A stretch of 64,000 nucleotides of DNA, from assembly GCF_019703515.2 (NCBI RefSeq), contig NC_059365.1, forward strand, positions 41,002,501-41,066,500, given 5' to 3'. The notes beneath the pieces were generated by a model that was not told the DNA's origin, did not search any database, and saw only the letters and a program-made list of their open reading frames with translations. The position numbers and the translations under genes were made by a program. Position 1 is the stretch's first letter. Each line of letters starts with the position of its first letter. Of this stretch, positions 33,468 through 44,503 are shown in pieces. Source of the stretch: Myxocyprinus asiaticus (lineage: Eukaryota > Chordata > Actinopteri > Cypriniformes > Catostomidae).

Positions 33468-33508
33468 TGAAAAGCGCTGTAGAAATAAAAAATGACTTGA
33501 CTTGAAAA
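33468..33508 (+). repeat. L2-like 3' tail fragment
   Basis: AAAGCGCTGTAGAAATAAAA followed by TGACTTGACTTGA matches the style of fish LINE 3' ends; compare 37742-37803 on the opposite strand. Only about 40 bp. Confidence 0.55.
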
Positions 33509-33837
33509 CACTAGAGTAATGAATACAAATGCAAAACTTTTTATTCTCTCTATATTAATCTATTTTTGCTATATCATGACATAAATCATGAAGTATGACA
33601 TTTCATGATTTTGATTAAAATAAGTATTAATAAGTAAGTACCTTTATTAAGCATTTATAACATGCAAGTTTAAATTGGCTTACTATTTGGCAAGTATTGC
33701 ATTAAAGTGAGCCTTTTTATTCATTTTGTTATAACTGCATTTAAATGAATTATAACGCATTTGGAGATGAGTTATTAGTCATTAATGAACCCCTTTATTA
33801 ACCTTTTACAAAGTGATCATTAATGTAAAGTGTTACC

Positions 33838-35334
33838 AAAATGCTGCTGAGGTAGTATGTCTTGCTTGGGGTCTAGGGCTTTTTCTTTTTTAACATGAAT
33901 GCTTTGACAACAAAGCACATCACAAAGCTTGCGTTAGTGCTGTGTTTTGCTAATGTGTTTACACAGTCAAGCAAGCAGGGCAGACTGCTTTGGTTTAGTC
34001 ATGGACAGCAGACTACTGGACTTTGAGAGCATACTTTGATTGCCTACCTGCTTACTTACTAACACACACCTTTCTTTCAACACTTCGTGAATAGTGTTGT
34101 GTTGGCAGTCGAGAGTGTTTGAACAGTGTGAAGAGGTCAAGGTGAGAAAGAGCCTAAATCAAATAAAAACTGCTCAGAAGTTCAAACCAACCAGTAACTC
34201 AACACATAGCACTCAAATCTACCTAAAAAAAAAAGAAAAGAATAAAGTGTAAAAAAAAAAAATGGATTGTAGCACCGTTACTACAAGTTCATACAGAATA
34301 AATCGCACACTGTGACCCCTGCAACACTCCTGACCACTCCTTAACAGTAAATGGTACCAGGAACTCAAATGGAGCAGAGACCCCCTGATCTTACCCTGCG
34401 GGCTTCAGAGGCTTGCTTTAGAGAATTCTTCACCGTAACAAAAAGTGTGCAGGTTAGGTTTCCTTTTAATGAAACCAATGAACAACTAATCAAAACTCAA
34501 CAGTAGAGGAACCAGTGCAGGCGGGAGCCAATGGGATTAGAGGACCAAGGGGGCTACAGAAACTAGATGTATTGTGATCTTGCAGCTGCCTTCTATCTAC
34601 AAACCCAGAGGTCCAATGCTGAGAGAGTTCCAAACTGAGGATAGATTTTAAACTTTAATGAAGGATACATTATCTTGACATGTCAAAGTGTTCAAGGATT
34701 TAAAAACTATGTTCAGTTTTTGCTGGCGAAAACAATGAGTTGTTGCACATTAGTGCAACATCTAATTACTCTATGGGTAGTTTTAAAGATTTGCAGGTGT
34801 ATCCATGATGATTTTGGTGCTTTAACCATGTGAAAGTGATTTCCCACATTTCCCTAGATTCCACTGTGTGTGTGCTAGATTCTGTTATGCATGTGTCTGT
34901 AAGCCAGGGCTAGCCCTCGTCTCTTCTCTGCGTCTGTGAGAGTTTTAAGTCTGCTAATGATTGGTGCTGGATTAATCATTGGCCTGCTGTGAACCCCAAT
35001 GCTGACTGACTCCTTGTCTTCTACTGCCCTGTGTCTTATCAAAGCTGGGCCTGGAATGTGCTGTCTGCAATGAAACCGGGGGCTTGACACCCCCACCCCA
35101 TCCCACCTCTCGATCACAGCCAACTCAACGCATAAACCAACACCAATGCTACTGAAGCAGGGAAGAAGCTCACCTGAAAGTTCATACAACCCATTTCAAT
35201 GCACTGAATCAGGAAATCAAATTAAGATGGAATTAAAGTTGGACATCGCTCTGGCCAATGAGTCCTTAGTTTCCAGACTTATCTTGCAATAGCTCTGTGG
35301 GAGTTTTCAGTAAATGCAAATCAAACTAGATTCA
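33838..35334. other. Interval without genes
   Basis: About 1.5 kb right of the composite element. Frames up to 104 codons but no domain. A-rich runs near 34225-34262. Confidence 0.5.
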
Positions 35335-35575
35335 TTAGAATAGAATAGAATCCTTATTGCCACACAATAAGGGCCGGTAGAATTGTTTTCCACAACTTTC
35401 ACATGATGTTGTCATTGAACAGCACCATAAACTTGTTACAAGGACAATCAGCCTGGAGCAACCTGGTGTTAATTCCCTTGCTCAAGCGTGCAAAGGTTCA
35501 TGGCTCTCTCCATGCAGGGATCAGTCCATCAACCTTCCGGTTACCATCCGTGAGCCGCAACTACTACACCAAAAC
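35335..35575 (-). mobile_element. SINE/LINE 3' fragment with tRNA-like segment
   Basis: The left edge has TAGAATAGAATAGAATCCTT, a LINE-type tail read on the minus strand. The right part, read on the minus strand, has GGTTGATGGACTGATCCCTG-like and GGTTGCTCCAGGCTGATTGT words recalling the body of the SINE at 40060-40278. Strongly diverged; class uncertain. Confidence 0.4.
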
Positions 35576-37054
35576 TCACCAGTTTTCTTCTCTGTCAAAA
35601 GCCACAATCTGTTTATGCTCAGTTTCAACCCAAGGAACTTCCGCACAATTCCGAACCTTAGACGATTATTATAACCATTTTACTGTAGGGCTGTGCAAAA
35701 AAAAAAAAAAAAAAAAATCATATATATATATTGCTATTCTTTTTCTCACAACATTGCATCAATATGTTAGATACTTGTATCTTATCCATGCATTCACATC
35801 AATCAGTGAAGAAGCAGGTCATTGAAATAAGCGTAAACTCTGCAAAGTCATTGATGGGTTTGCGAAAGTGACACACCGTCATGCGACCAAAAATTGAGAA
35901 CATTTAAACTTTTGTGCTTTTGGCTCTGAAATAGGCATTCGTAGATAATCGAATGACGGTCACTGTAAGGTGGGCCCAGTTGTTCTTTTGAAAAACTGAC
36001 AAACTGATACCCTTAAAATGGAGCTTATGCTGTCCAATACATCAAATACTCTGTTGGAGCTTACCATAGTGTGTAGGCACCCTTAGCACTCCGAGATGCT
36101 TCTATACCATATTTGACGTAGTGTAGTGAATCACTTGAGAGAGATCACAGAGTTTCACCCTCTTGCACGGACACGCTAGGTGTCTCTCTTGCATATTTGG
36201 TGTAGTTTCAATTGTGATTCAGTTATGATATTGTGATGCACTGAATTATGACATATATCACAGTGTGGTTCATATTATTAGGTGGCTAGATATAGGTTGG
36301 CGATATCCAGCCCTTCTATTCTACTGAAACGTCTCTAAAATGACTGACTGTTGGACATCCTGATTAGCTCGACTTTGAGGCCCACTGTGCTTTTAGCTAG
36401 AATTGTCCTCATTGTGAAGCATTAAATTGAGTTCCCAACTGTTTGGAGGGAGCAGGTTCCAATAATCCTGTCAATAACAACACTGATGGTATATAAGCCA
36501 TCAGATACCTTCCTCCTTTAAACAGTTCTTCCGGTATCACTCCTCCACCACCCCAAGTCCTTCTTTTCTTTCTAGAGATATGTCCAGGAGAAGAACGTAG
36601 CTCTTAAGTCCCTCCAATACAGACAGCAAACCACTGATGTCTAACCTTTCCACATCGCTCTTATAAATTATATGAAAATCTGAACTTGTGAACTCTTGTT
36701 TTTCATCACCCTGGAGGCCTAAAATCGCTCATCTATCTCTCCACCAGCCTGTTTTACCTTTAACAAACATCTCAGAGCAACCTGGGAGGGAAAGTGGCGG
36801 GATTAGCCATGAATGATCGCTAACACAACAACCAACATCAGTAGGCTGACAAGAGAAACTGCAAGGAGAAAAAACACACACACAACACACAAACAGAGTC
36901 GCACAAGAGTGAACACATACTGACACACACACTCTGATTGACAGATCTCTACAGGAGGGAAATTCCCACACCCTGCGCAATTTGTAGAAAGGCCAGCAGG
37001 AGCGTGTGCTCACACACATGCACACACATAAATGTATGCGTTAAAAACACACAG

Positions 37055-37058
<4 letters not shown>
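35576..37058. other. Interval without genes
   Basis: About 1.5 kb. Contains a poly-A run at about 35698-35717 followed by (AT)n, and CA-rich stretches from 36865. No supported coding feature. Confidence 0.5.

Positions 37059-37110
<52 letters not shown>
37059..37110. repeat. (CA)n microsatellite
   Basis: About 26 uninterrupted CA dinucleotides. Confidence 0.95.
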
Positions 37111-37112
<2 letters not shown>

Positions 37113-37741
37113 TTATGGAGCCTTGCCATCTTGCTCTCTCTCTGTCTGATGGAAACAGAGCTTGACTTAGCCTTCATGTCTTGATTTGAATGGCATCTCT
37201 ATGAGGTGTGCCATTTGCCTTAAAGTTAATCTCTTGGTCCCCCATTTTCAGTCTGCATCCTTCTTTTCCCCTCTCAGTCTCTTTACTTTTTCTCTCATCC
37301 GTCACCACGGACAGACAGCTCGCTAATGAAGGAAACTGAATGGTGCATGGAGGCATTATCCCAAACTTCTCATCCATTCAGAAGAGCTTCTAGTTTAATG
37401 GCTTCGGCCACACAATGGCAGATGTAAATAAAGATCAAATGAAAGAGGTCATGACACACTCGAATAGCCGGGGAGAGATGCTATCTCCACAGACTGATAT
37501 TCAAAACCTCTAGGGAAGGTGATAAAGGACCTTTCCTTGTTGAAGAGTGTCTACCTTTTTGTTTTAAATACTGGATTGGGTTACAGAGAAGACTGAACAG
37601 GTTATTGACTGAGTGTGTGAGCAGGGAGGTAGAGAGTTTGAGAGTGAAAACAGACTCCATACTGTAGGAGGAACACAAGCAGATGGACAGGAACATGGCA
37701 GACCACCCCTACAGTGGTTGGGGTCCATACTCTTAATGTAC
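37111..37741. other. Interval without genes
   Basis: About 630 bp. Frames up to 71 codons with no recognised domain. Confidence 0.5.
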
Positions 37742-37803
37742 AGTCAAGTCAAGTCATTTTTATTTGTATAGCACTTTTCACAACACACATAGTTTCAAAG
37801 CAG
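37742..37803 (-). repeat. LINE 3' tail (TTGAC family)
   Basis: Minus strand: AAAGTGCTATACAAATAAAA then TGACTTGACTTGACTG, a short fragment of a LINE 3' end that abuts the next L2 element. Confidence 0.65.
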
Positions 37804-37807
37804 CTTT

Positions 37808-39862
37808 ACTCAACTCAACTCAACTCAGTTTTATTTATAGAGCACTTTCAAAAACCACACTGGGTACCAAAGTGCTGTACATGGAGTTACAAAAAATAAA
37901 ATCACATACATACAGCTTAAGAATACAACAAGCATTTAAAACCAACAAAGACAAGATAAGAGAACTTGACACAGTACAATTTATAATGCAATTAATTAAA
38001 AGCTAAGGAAAATAAATACGTTTTTAAGGCCCCCTTAAAGACACTAGAAAGGGAGATGATTTCATGGCCAATGGAAGCTCATTCCAAAGTCTAGGGGCTG
38101 CCACCGCAAAAGCTCTATCACCTTGAGTTTTAAGGTGAGATCAAGGAACCGACAGACACAGCTGATCACCAGAGTGGAGAGACCTTGAAGGTTGATGCAA
38201 ACTTATTAAATCAGAGATGTACTCTGGTGCTAGACCATGGAGAGCCTTAAATACATATAGCAACATTTTGTACTGGATTCTGTATTGGATCGGTAACCAA
38301 TGTAGGGAAATCAATACTGGGGTAATATGGTCTCTTTTCCTGGTTCCAGTTAAAAGCCAAGCAGCTGAATTCTGGACCAGCTGCAGGCGAGAGAGAGAGG
38401 CCTGACTCACACCCAGATAAAAAAACATTACAATAGTCCAGACGAGAAGACACAAAGGCATGCACAACCTTCTCCAAATCATCAAAAGAGAGGATGGACT
38501 TCAACTTTGCTATAGATCTAAGATGGAAAAAGCAATTTTTAACAACAGCATTACATCAAACTTGAACTCAGTGTCAAAAATAACACCCAGGTTTTTCACA
38601 TAGGAAAGTTTTTTCCCTGGAAGCAATGACAAGTTGCCATCTAAATTTACCCCACATCCCCTTTGACCAAAAAGAATAAACTCAGACTTATCCTCATTTA
38701 ATTGGAGAAAGTTGTTTGCCAACCAACACTTCACATCAGCCATGCATTTATACAGGGACTCAAAAGAGGGTTGCTTCCCATGTATAATAGGAAAGTAAAG
38801 TTGAGAGTCATCAGCATACAGATGGTAGTGTATGCCATGCTTATCAAAGATCTTTCCTAATGGAAGCATGTAAAGGGAGAATAAAACAGGTTCCAAGATG
38901 GAGCCCTGAGGAACCCCACACATTAAAGGAACAACTGATGAGGAACAGTTCTCTAAACAGACTGAAATTTTCTACCCTTGAGATATGAAGAGACCCAATC
39001 CAAGGCTAACCCCTGAATACCAACCTGGTCTCAATAAGAATGTCATGATCGACCGTATCTAAAGCGGCACTAAGATCCAGAATCAACAACTAATAAAATA
39101 TCATTTAAAACTCTCAACAGAGCCGACTCTGTACTGTGACCGGCTCTGAAACCTGACTGAAATTTATCGAGCAAATTATTGCTAGCTTAAAAATCATGTA
39201 ATTGTGCAAGCACCGTCTTCTCTAATATTTTTGACATAAAGGAGAATTTTGATATAGGTCGAAAGCTGTTCATATCAGACAAATCAAGATTTGCTTTCTT
39301 AAGAAGAGGCCGAATAACAGTATGCTTGAAGCAGCTGGGAACAATACCAGTTGTCAGGCTACTGTTGACAATCGATAACACGCTTGGACAAATTGAGTCC
39401 ACCACCTCCTTAAACAAAGTGGATGGAATAACATCACACGAAGAACCAGTAGGCTTCATATGTGCAAATATGTGTTTGAGTTGAGACAGGGACACAGGTA
39501 CAAAACAGGTCAACAGATTTTGTGGAACAGAATAGGTAACAGGATAATTACTAAAAGGTAAGATCCGTGAGCATATACCAGCAATTTTAACAGTAAAACA
39601 TTTTAAAAACTGTTCACATGTGTCCACCGAAGGGGAGATGGAGGTATGGGCAACTGGATGAAATGATGTAATGGTAGAAAATAGAACTTTAGAATTATGA
39701 CAGTTCTTTGAAATGATATTAGAAAAATAGCTTGATCTGGCTAATTTAACTACTCTTTGAAATTTATTCAAACAGTCTCTCAAAATCTCATAGGAAACTT
39801 GTAATTTATCTTTGAGCCACTTTCGCTCAGCCTTCCTGCACTCCTGCCTAAGAGCATGGATT
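37808..39862 (-). mobile_element. L2 LINE, 5'-truncated
   Basis: The 3' end at 37808 has the tail CTCAACTCAACTCAGTTTTA (minus strand TTGAGTTGAGTTGAG). The 3' UTR carries AGTGCTCTATAAATAAAAC on the minus strand. Coding sequence runs from about 39862 down to 38141. About 2 kb remain, covering RT and the C-terminal domain without the endonuclease. Frames are broken in at least three places. Confidence 0.85.
38141..39862 (-). pseudogene. L2 reverse transcriptase, broken
   Basis: The frame 39783-39187 contains HMKPTGSSCDVIPSTLFKEV and VIRPLLKKANLDLSDMNSFR, the RT start. Between frames a DTVDHDIL-type motif is visible near 39050. The frame 38923-38510 has GVPQGSILEPVLFSLYMLPL and YHLYADDSQLYF with the catalytic-type YADD. 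The frame 38485-38141 has ISLHWLPIQYRIQYKMLLY and LHGLAPEYISDLI, the typical L2 C-terminus. Frameshifts and stops separate the three. The order and motifs match the L2 clade. Confidence 0.85.
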
Positions 39863-40059
39863 TACAGATAATCATGCATTAAAAAATGAAACTGTAATAT
39901 CTATAAAGTCTTAGAGTGATCATTGTGTAGTTTGATTAAATATGATTGTAAATTGTGTATAAAAATTCATCAATTAAATAATAATTGTATTTATAACCCC
40001 TGTGAGCAAGCTGAAGGCGACTGTGGCAAGGAACGCAAAACTATAATTTATTAATTATA
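39863..40059. other. AT-rich spacer
   Basis: About 200 bp, AT-rich, with repeated ATAATTGTATTTAT words. No feature. Confidence 0.5.
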
Positions 40060-40278
40060 ATAATTGTATTTATTTATTACACATATACAGTGAATCTCTC
40101 TTTTTTTCATATATCCCAGCCAAGCTGGGGTCAGAGTGCAGGGTCAGCCATGATACAGCACCCCTGGAGCAGATAGGTTCAAGGGCCCAACAGTGGCATC
40201 TTGGCAGTGCTGGGGCTTGAACCCCTGACCTTCTGATCAGTAACCCAGAGCCTTAACTGCTGAGCCACCACTGCCTTT
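40060..40278 (-). mobile_element. tRNA-headed SINE (second family)
   Basis: On the minus strand it begins GGCAGTGGTGGCTCAGCAGT, with an A-box-like TGGCTCAGCAGTTAAGG and a B-box-like GGTTCAAGCCC spaced as in a tRNA. The next part reads CACTGTTGGGCCCTTGAAC and CTGCTCCAGGGGTGCTGTAT, and the 3' part GAGATTCACTGTATATGTG leads to a T-rich/A-rich edge. It is a different family from the four SINEs at 23451, 53512, 58225 and 60719. No intact tRNA gene is implied. Confidence 0.75.
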
Positions 40279-40620
40279 TATAATGTTCACTGGTTATTTT
40301 GCAATATTTCTGACACTGAATTGAATTAAGAAATCTCAGTATGTTAAAGAAATATAGTTCACCCAAAAAGGAAAATTCTGTCTCAAATCTCATTTATAAT
40401 CATGTTCATTAAGCCTTGCCACTTCAGGATATGTTGTACCACACTTGACGTCAAGGACAGGAAACGTCATTGGTTCTTGCACGTCTCGCAACTGATGTCC
40501 AACCTGCCATGGCGTTATAGTTATGGCTGTATTGGTAGACATTGTCCTTGGTTATTTTAACTCTGCAAGCCTGCTTATCTGTAGATAAATGTTCTTTCTT
40601 ATATATGTTAATTTGTTAAT
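40279..40620. other. Interval without genes
   Basis: About 340 bp with no supported feature. Confidence 0.5.
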
Positions 40621-40969
40621 TTAAAGGTGAAGTGTGTAATTTTTGAGGCACTAGCACCACCAAATGGAATTGAAATCTTCTGAGTTTGGGGCGGGACTGG
40701 CTGTCTGTCCAAACAATGGCAGAGTATTTGTAATGTTTTAGGTCAATATTTTTGCTATTCTGGGGGGTGTTTCCTGTACAATGACATAACTCACTGCTTA
40801 ACCACCACAGTACGATGTATAGTTGTAGAAATTAACTATTTAGTCATGACTGAAACCGTAGTAAATATGTCACACATCCACTGTTTGTTCGAACCACATT
40901 GGTTGAGCTGTCCTTAATGACGTTACTCCGGGGGTGGAGTAATAACTTTCGTAAATATTAAATTATAAT

Positions 40970-41040
40970 AGCTCATTTACACCCACACCAGAAAGCCATT
41001 TAATGTGAGAAAGCTGCTGAAGACATGAAAGCAGCATGCA
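40970..41040 (+). repeat. Short dispersed repeat, second copy
   Basis: TAGCTCATTTACACCCACAC followed by AGAAAGCCATTTAATGTGAG and AGCTGCTGAAGAC parallels 9843-9925. It lies within the TTAA-flanked element, so the 9.8-kb copy may be a remnant of the same family. Confidence 0.6.
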
Positions 41041-41253
41041 CATGGTAATACGACAAATGCATTGCGCTGCAGTAGTTGGTTTTCCCTATACATTAGACTT
41101 CAGTGTTCCACTGACGAACTTGAGCATATGCACATGCGTACTCTTCAGAAACATACTAATGCCACATATGCTTTGACATAAACATAAAAGCTGTGTTCTC
41201 CGACAGAAATCGCGTGAGATGAAGTGCTTTCTCTTAACAGCCTTTAATCCCTT

Positions 41254-41598
41254 TGTGGAGGTGAGGGCGTGGTCGAGCACCTGTCTGGGGAGAGAGAAAA
41301 TGGTAAGGACATCCGCCTGAGATGAATTGTGACTAATTACCATCTCTATGTTCACAGTGTGAGTCGGGGGAGATAAAAGATGGCCAGTCCACAGAGAGAG
41401 AGGAGAGTGGCACACCAGAGACTGTGTATTTGTGATCAGAGACTTTTTATGATTATTGCTGAAAAGCTGGACTTGGGTTTATGCTGAAAAGCAGTCTTTT
41501 GTTTGATATATGCTTTTTTAATCAAATCTGACTCACTTGGATCATGAAACCAGCTCCCGCTTCCTCCTTTATCTGCCCGACAACAATCCTTTGTTACA
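41254..41598 (+). repeat. 5' LTR
   Basis: TGTGGAGGTGAGGGCG … CCTTTGTTACA. Matches the 3' LTR over its length. It contains GGAGATAAAAGATGG and a TTTGATATATGC region as possible promoter-like AT-rich segments, not verified. Confidence 0.9.
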
Positions 41599-42150
41599 CT
41601 TGTGCCGAAACCCAGGATAAGGAGAAAGGGTATGCTGCTATGGAGTCACCTTCACTGCTGGAGGAAGTGTTCCGATCCCTTGCCAGCATCCACCAGGCTC
41701 AACACCAGGCCCTCTTGGATCTGCTGGTGGAGCAGCAACAATGCTTCGAGGTGCTCCTTCGAGGCCAAGAAGAGGACCGATGGGCATTGCAGAGCTTGGT
41801 ACCCTGGGGGGCAGCAGCGAATCCCTATGTGACGCTGGTGAAGATGGGGTCGCAAGATGAGCCGGAGGCCTTTCTGGAGCTCTTCGAGCGCACGGCCCAA
41901 GCTCTGGAATGGCCGCAGGTGCAATGGCCAGTCCACCTCCTACTGCTGCTGACCGGGGAGGCCCAACTTGTGGCCCAACAACTCCCGGTCGACAACCTGT
42001 TAAGGTACCGCAGTCTTGAAGAGTATCGCCAGCGGTCTGTTGGAGTTGCGGGGAGCCGGGACACGTCTGCGAACAGTGCCCAGTGATGGAGGTGGGGATG
42101 GTGATCCAGGTCCCTGACACTCCACAGGCCACCCCTGATTGAGCCGGGAC
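41544..42150 (+). pseudogene. Gypsy gag, internally deleted
   Basis: Gag proper starts near 41640 (AMESPSLLEEVFRSLASIHQ), with MGSQDEPEAFLELFERTAQA near codon 105 of the open frame. After DNLLRYRSLEE the frame jumps, and in another phase the CCHC knuckle CWSCGEPGHVCEQCPVMEVG appears (about 42035-42100). The SCAN-like segment and the following linker seen in copy 1 are therefore deleted. The frame stops at 42086. Confidence 0.8.
41599..41616 (+). promoter_or_regulatory. Primer-binding site
   Basis: CTTGTGCCGAAACCCAGG directly follows the 5' LTR. It is a diverged version of TGGTGCTGAAACCCGGG in the copy at 14695-14714. Confidence 0.55.
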
Positions 42151-42657
42151 GTTCCAAATACCTGTGAGTATTGGGGGGGTACATACCAAGCCTTGGTGGA
42201 TTCAGGTTATAACCAAACCTCCATTCATCAATGCTTGGTTCAAAATGGGGCATTGGATACAAATAATCGGGTGAAGATGAGGTGTGTGCACGGGGATATA
42301 TATAATTATCCTGCAGTGATCATCGCTATTCTATTTCGGGGTCAAAAGCATAACATTGAGGCTGTGGTTAATTTCCGCCTCACCGATCCACTAATTTTAG
42401 GTACTAATTGGCTGACTTTTCCTGAATTTTTAAAAGGGTTGTGTTTGGATGGGTCCTGTAATACAGTGGTAAGATCTGGGGTGTGCAATGCGCCGGGACC
42501 GTCTACGTCAGCTCCACATCAGGATGACATAAGGGAGGGGGAAGCCTCGGCTTCTCTGGAGGAGACGCGAGATGAGACTCTTAAGCACGCGTTTGACCAA
42601 GTGAAAGTAATTGATGGTCAGCTCCTTCAGCCACGCATTGCACTCACATATCCGTAA
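42139..42657 (+). pseudogene. Gypsy aspartic protease and linker
   Basis: A 172-codon frame. About residue 19 it reads ALVDSGYNQTSIHQ, with DSG as the catalytic-type aspartic protease triad; LTDPLILGTNWLTF further on is the typical second-half ILG motif. After about residue 110 it continues with a linker (SAPHQDDIREGEASAS) toward integrase. The apparent Met start is internal to a Gag-Pol type polyprotein. The frame ends at 42657 by a stop. Confidence 0.8.
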
Positions 42658-42659
42658 TT

Positions 42660-43205
42660 CTCAATTATAAACAATTGGTTGTATAGAGTGACACAGGACG
42701 CTCAGACAAAAGAAGATACAACCCAGTTGTTAGTACCAAGGAGCCGTCTGGAAATGTTGTTCCAGGTGGCTCATCATAGTCCAATGGCAGGTCATAGAGA
42801 ACAACAATAAGCCGTCTCATGGCCCATTTCGATTGGCCGGGCATTCGCGGGGATGTTAGCTGGTGGTGTGTGACATGCCGCGAATGTCAGCTGGTGAATC
42901 CATGGGCACTCCAAAAGCGCCATTGCACCCTCTTCCGTTGATCGAGTTTCCCTTTGACAGAGTTGGCATGGACCTCATCGGGCCAATAGAACGGTCAGCA
43001 CGCGGTCATCGCTCTGTGTTGATTCTGGTGGACTACGCAACATGATACCCAGAAGTAGTGCCTCTTCACAACATCTCAGCACATAGTGTTGCGGAGGCAC
43101 TCTTCAGAATAATCTCCCGAGTGGGGATTCCAAAAGAAATCCTCACTGACCAGGGCACTACTTTCATGTCACGTACACTACACGAGATGTATGAATTTTT
43201 AGGTA
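42660..43205 (+). pseudogene. Gypsy integrase, C-terminally deleted
   Basis: Broken frames from 42660 carry a degraded zinc-binding N-terminus. The frame 42863-43045 holds PLIEFPFDRVGMDLIGPIER with the first catalytic-type Asp. A stop interrupts at 43046. The next frame (43058 on) has FRIISRVGIPKEILTDQGTT, including the second Asp. The block containing the third catalytic residue (Glu) and the C-terminal domain is absent: after EFLGIIEH the frame enters reverse transcriptase. Confidence 0.8.
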
Positions 43206-43985
43206 TTATAGAACACCACATCGAGACAATTCCTGGGGTAGTGGTACACAGTCGTCCCTACTGCTTACCCGAACACAAGAAACAAGTAGTATGGGAAGAA
43301 TTAAAGGCCATGCTCGATATGGGCGTAATAGAAGAATCCCACAGCGATTAGGCCAGCCCGGTGTTTCTGGTGCCTTAGAGCGATGGCTTAGTCCGGTTCT
43401 GTGTGGATTATAGAAAGGTAAGTGTGGTGTTGAAATTTGATGCTTATCCAATGCCTTGTATTGAGAACTGCTTGATCAGCTGGGCTCGACTAGCTTTTAT
43501 TCGATACTGGATTTGACAAAGGGATATTGGCAGATCCCCTAAAGGCTGATGTCCCGTGAGAAAACGGCCTTCTCAACACCATTTGGATTACACCAATTTG
43601 TGACCCTTCCGTTCTGTTTGTTTGGGGCCCCGGCTACATTTCAGCGTCTTATGGACTGAGTCCTCAGACCGCATACTGCGTATGCCACTGCTTATTTGCA
43701 GCATCTGAGGGCAGTTCTGAGGTCACTGCGAAGAGCGGGGCTCATAGAAAACCTGCAGAAGTGTGCAATTGGACGGGTGGAGGTACGGTATCTGGAGTTC
43801 CATTTGGGTCATGGGCAGGTGTGACCCCAAAATGATAAAACCGCAGCAATCGAGACCTGCCCAAGATCCAAGACCAAAAAGGAGGTGAGACAGTTTCTGG
43901 GGCTAGCCAGCTACTATTGAAGGTTTGTGCCTAATTTTTCCAATGTCACCAGCCCGCTGACTGATCTCACTAAAGAGGGAACCCC
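43206..43985 (+). pseudogene. Gypsy reverse transcriptase, active-site box lost
   Basis: It begins around HHIETIPGVVVHSRPYCLPE with EELKAMLDMGVIEES, the start of a gypsy RT. Later words are visible in broken frames: VRFCVDYRKV, FGAPATFQRLMD and KKEVRQFLGLASYY. In the palm the sequence passes from ATAY directly to LQHLRAVL, so the Y-x-D-D catalytic box and flanking codons are missing (near 43690). Multiple stops (e.g. 43349) are present. Confidence 0.8.
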
Positions 43986-43997
43986 TGACCCAGTCCA

Positions 43998-44450
43998 GTG
44001 GATGAGTCGTGCCAACAAGTTTTCACGAAGGTAAAAGATGCACTTTGTGGCGGGCCGCTTCTGCCTTCCCCTGATTTCTCTCTCCCTTTTGTTTTACAGA
44101 TGGATGCATCGGACAGGGGGCTGGGTGCTGTTCTGTCCCAAGTGGTGGAGGGTGAGGAGTGCCCGGTGCTGTACATTAGTCGAAAGCTCTCTATGAGAGA
44201 GACGAAGTACAGCACCATAGAGAAGGAGTGTTTGGCCATCAAGTGGGAGGTCCTCACTCTCCGCTACTATTTGCTGGGTCGAGCATTTACCCTCTGTTCG
44301 GACCACGCCCCGCTCCAATGGCTCCACCGCATGAAGGATGCCAACACCGGATCACCCGTTGGTATCTGGCACTCCAGTCATTTAAGTTTGTAGTGGTCCA
44401 CAGACCGGAGGCACAGATGGCTGTTGCAGACTTCCTCTCCAGAAAAGGGG
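43998..44450 (+). pseudogene. Gypsy RNase H
   Basis: The frame 43998-44393 has FSLPFVLQMDASDRGLGAVL, YSTIEKECLAIKWEVLTLRY and TLCSDHAPLQWLHRMKD, the retroviral-type RNase H with Asp, Glu and Asp positions in place. A frameshift near 44345 moves the tail (RITRWYLALQSFKFVVVHRP) into the overlapping frame, which ends in the usual EAQMAVADFLSRK. Confidence 0.85.
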
Positions 44451-44503
44451 GGGGAGTGGGCAGTCCGGACGGTTCCCCCGGCCTGAGTCAGGCAGTGGGG
44501 GTA

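Larger units (their letters stand above)
21806..33837. mobile_element. 12-kb composite TIR element with 8-bp duplication
   Basis: The left end GGTAACACTTTACATTAAGG (21806) is the inverse of CATTAATGTAAAGTGTTACC at the right end (33837). The flanking 8-mers are GAAATGCT (21798-21805) and AAAATGCT (33838-33845), a 7/8 match. The arms continue inward in the same order once insertions are ignored. Left 21806-21901 plus 24047-24720 pairs with right 33837-33282 plus 29530-29040; shared blocks include TTATTAATACTTATTTTAAT, ATCATGAAATGTCATA and CAGGTCTTGATGCTC/CAGGTCTTCATGCTC. The left arm is split by a Tc1 element and the right arm by a DIRS element; a second DIRS lies in the centre. Without these the element would be about 4 kb with arms of roughly 0.8-1 kb. 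The family is not identified. Confidence 0.7.

Noticed and set aside
40200..40278. Possible tRNA gene on the minus strand
   Set aside because: The head looks tRNA-like (GGCAGTGGTGGCTCAGC … GGTTCAAGCCC), but it is attached to a SINE body and tail.
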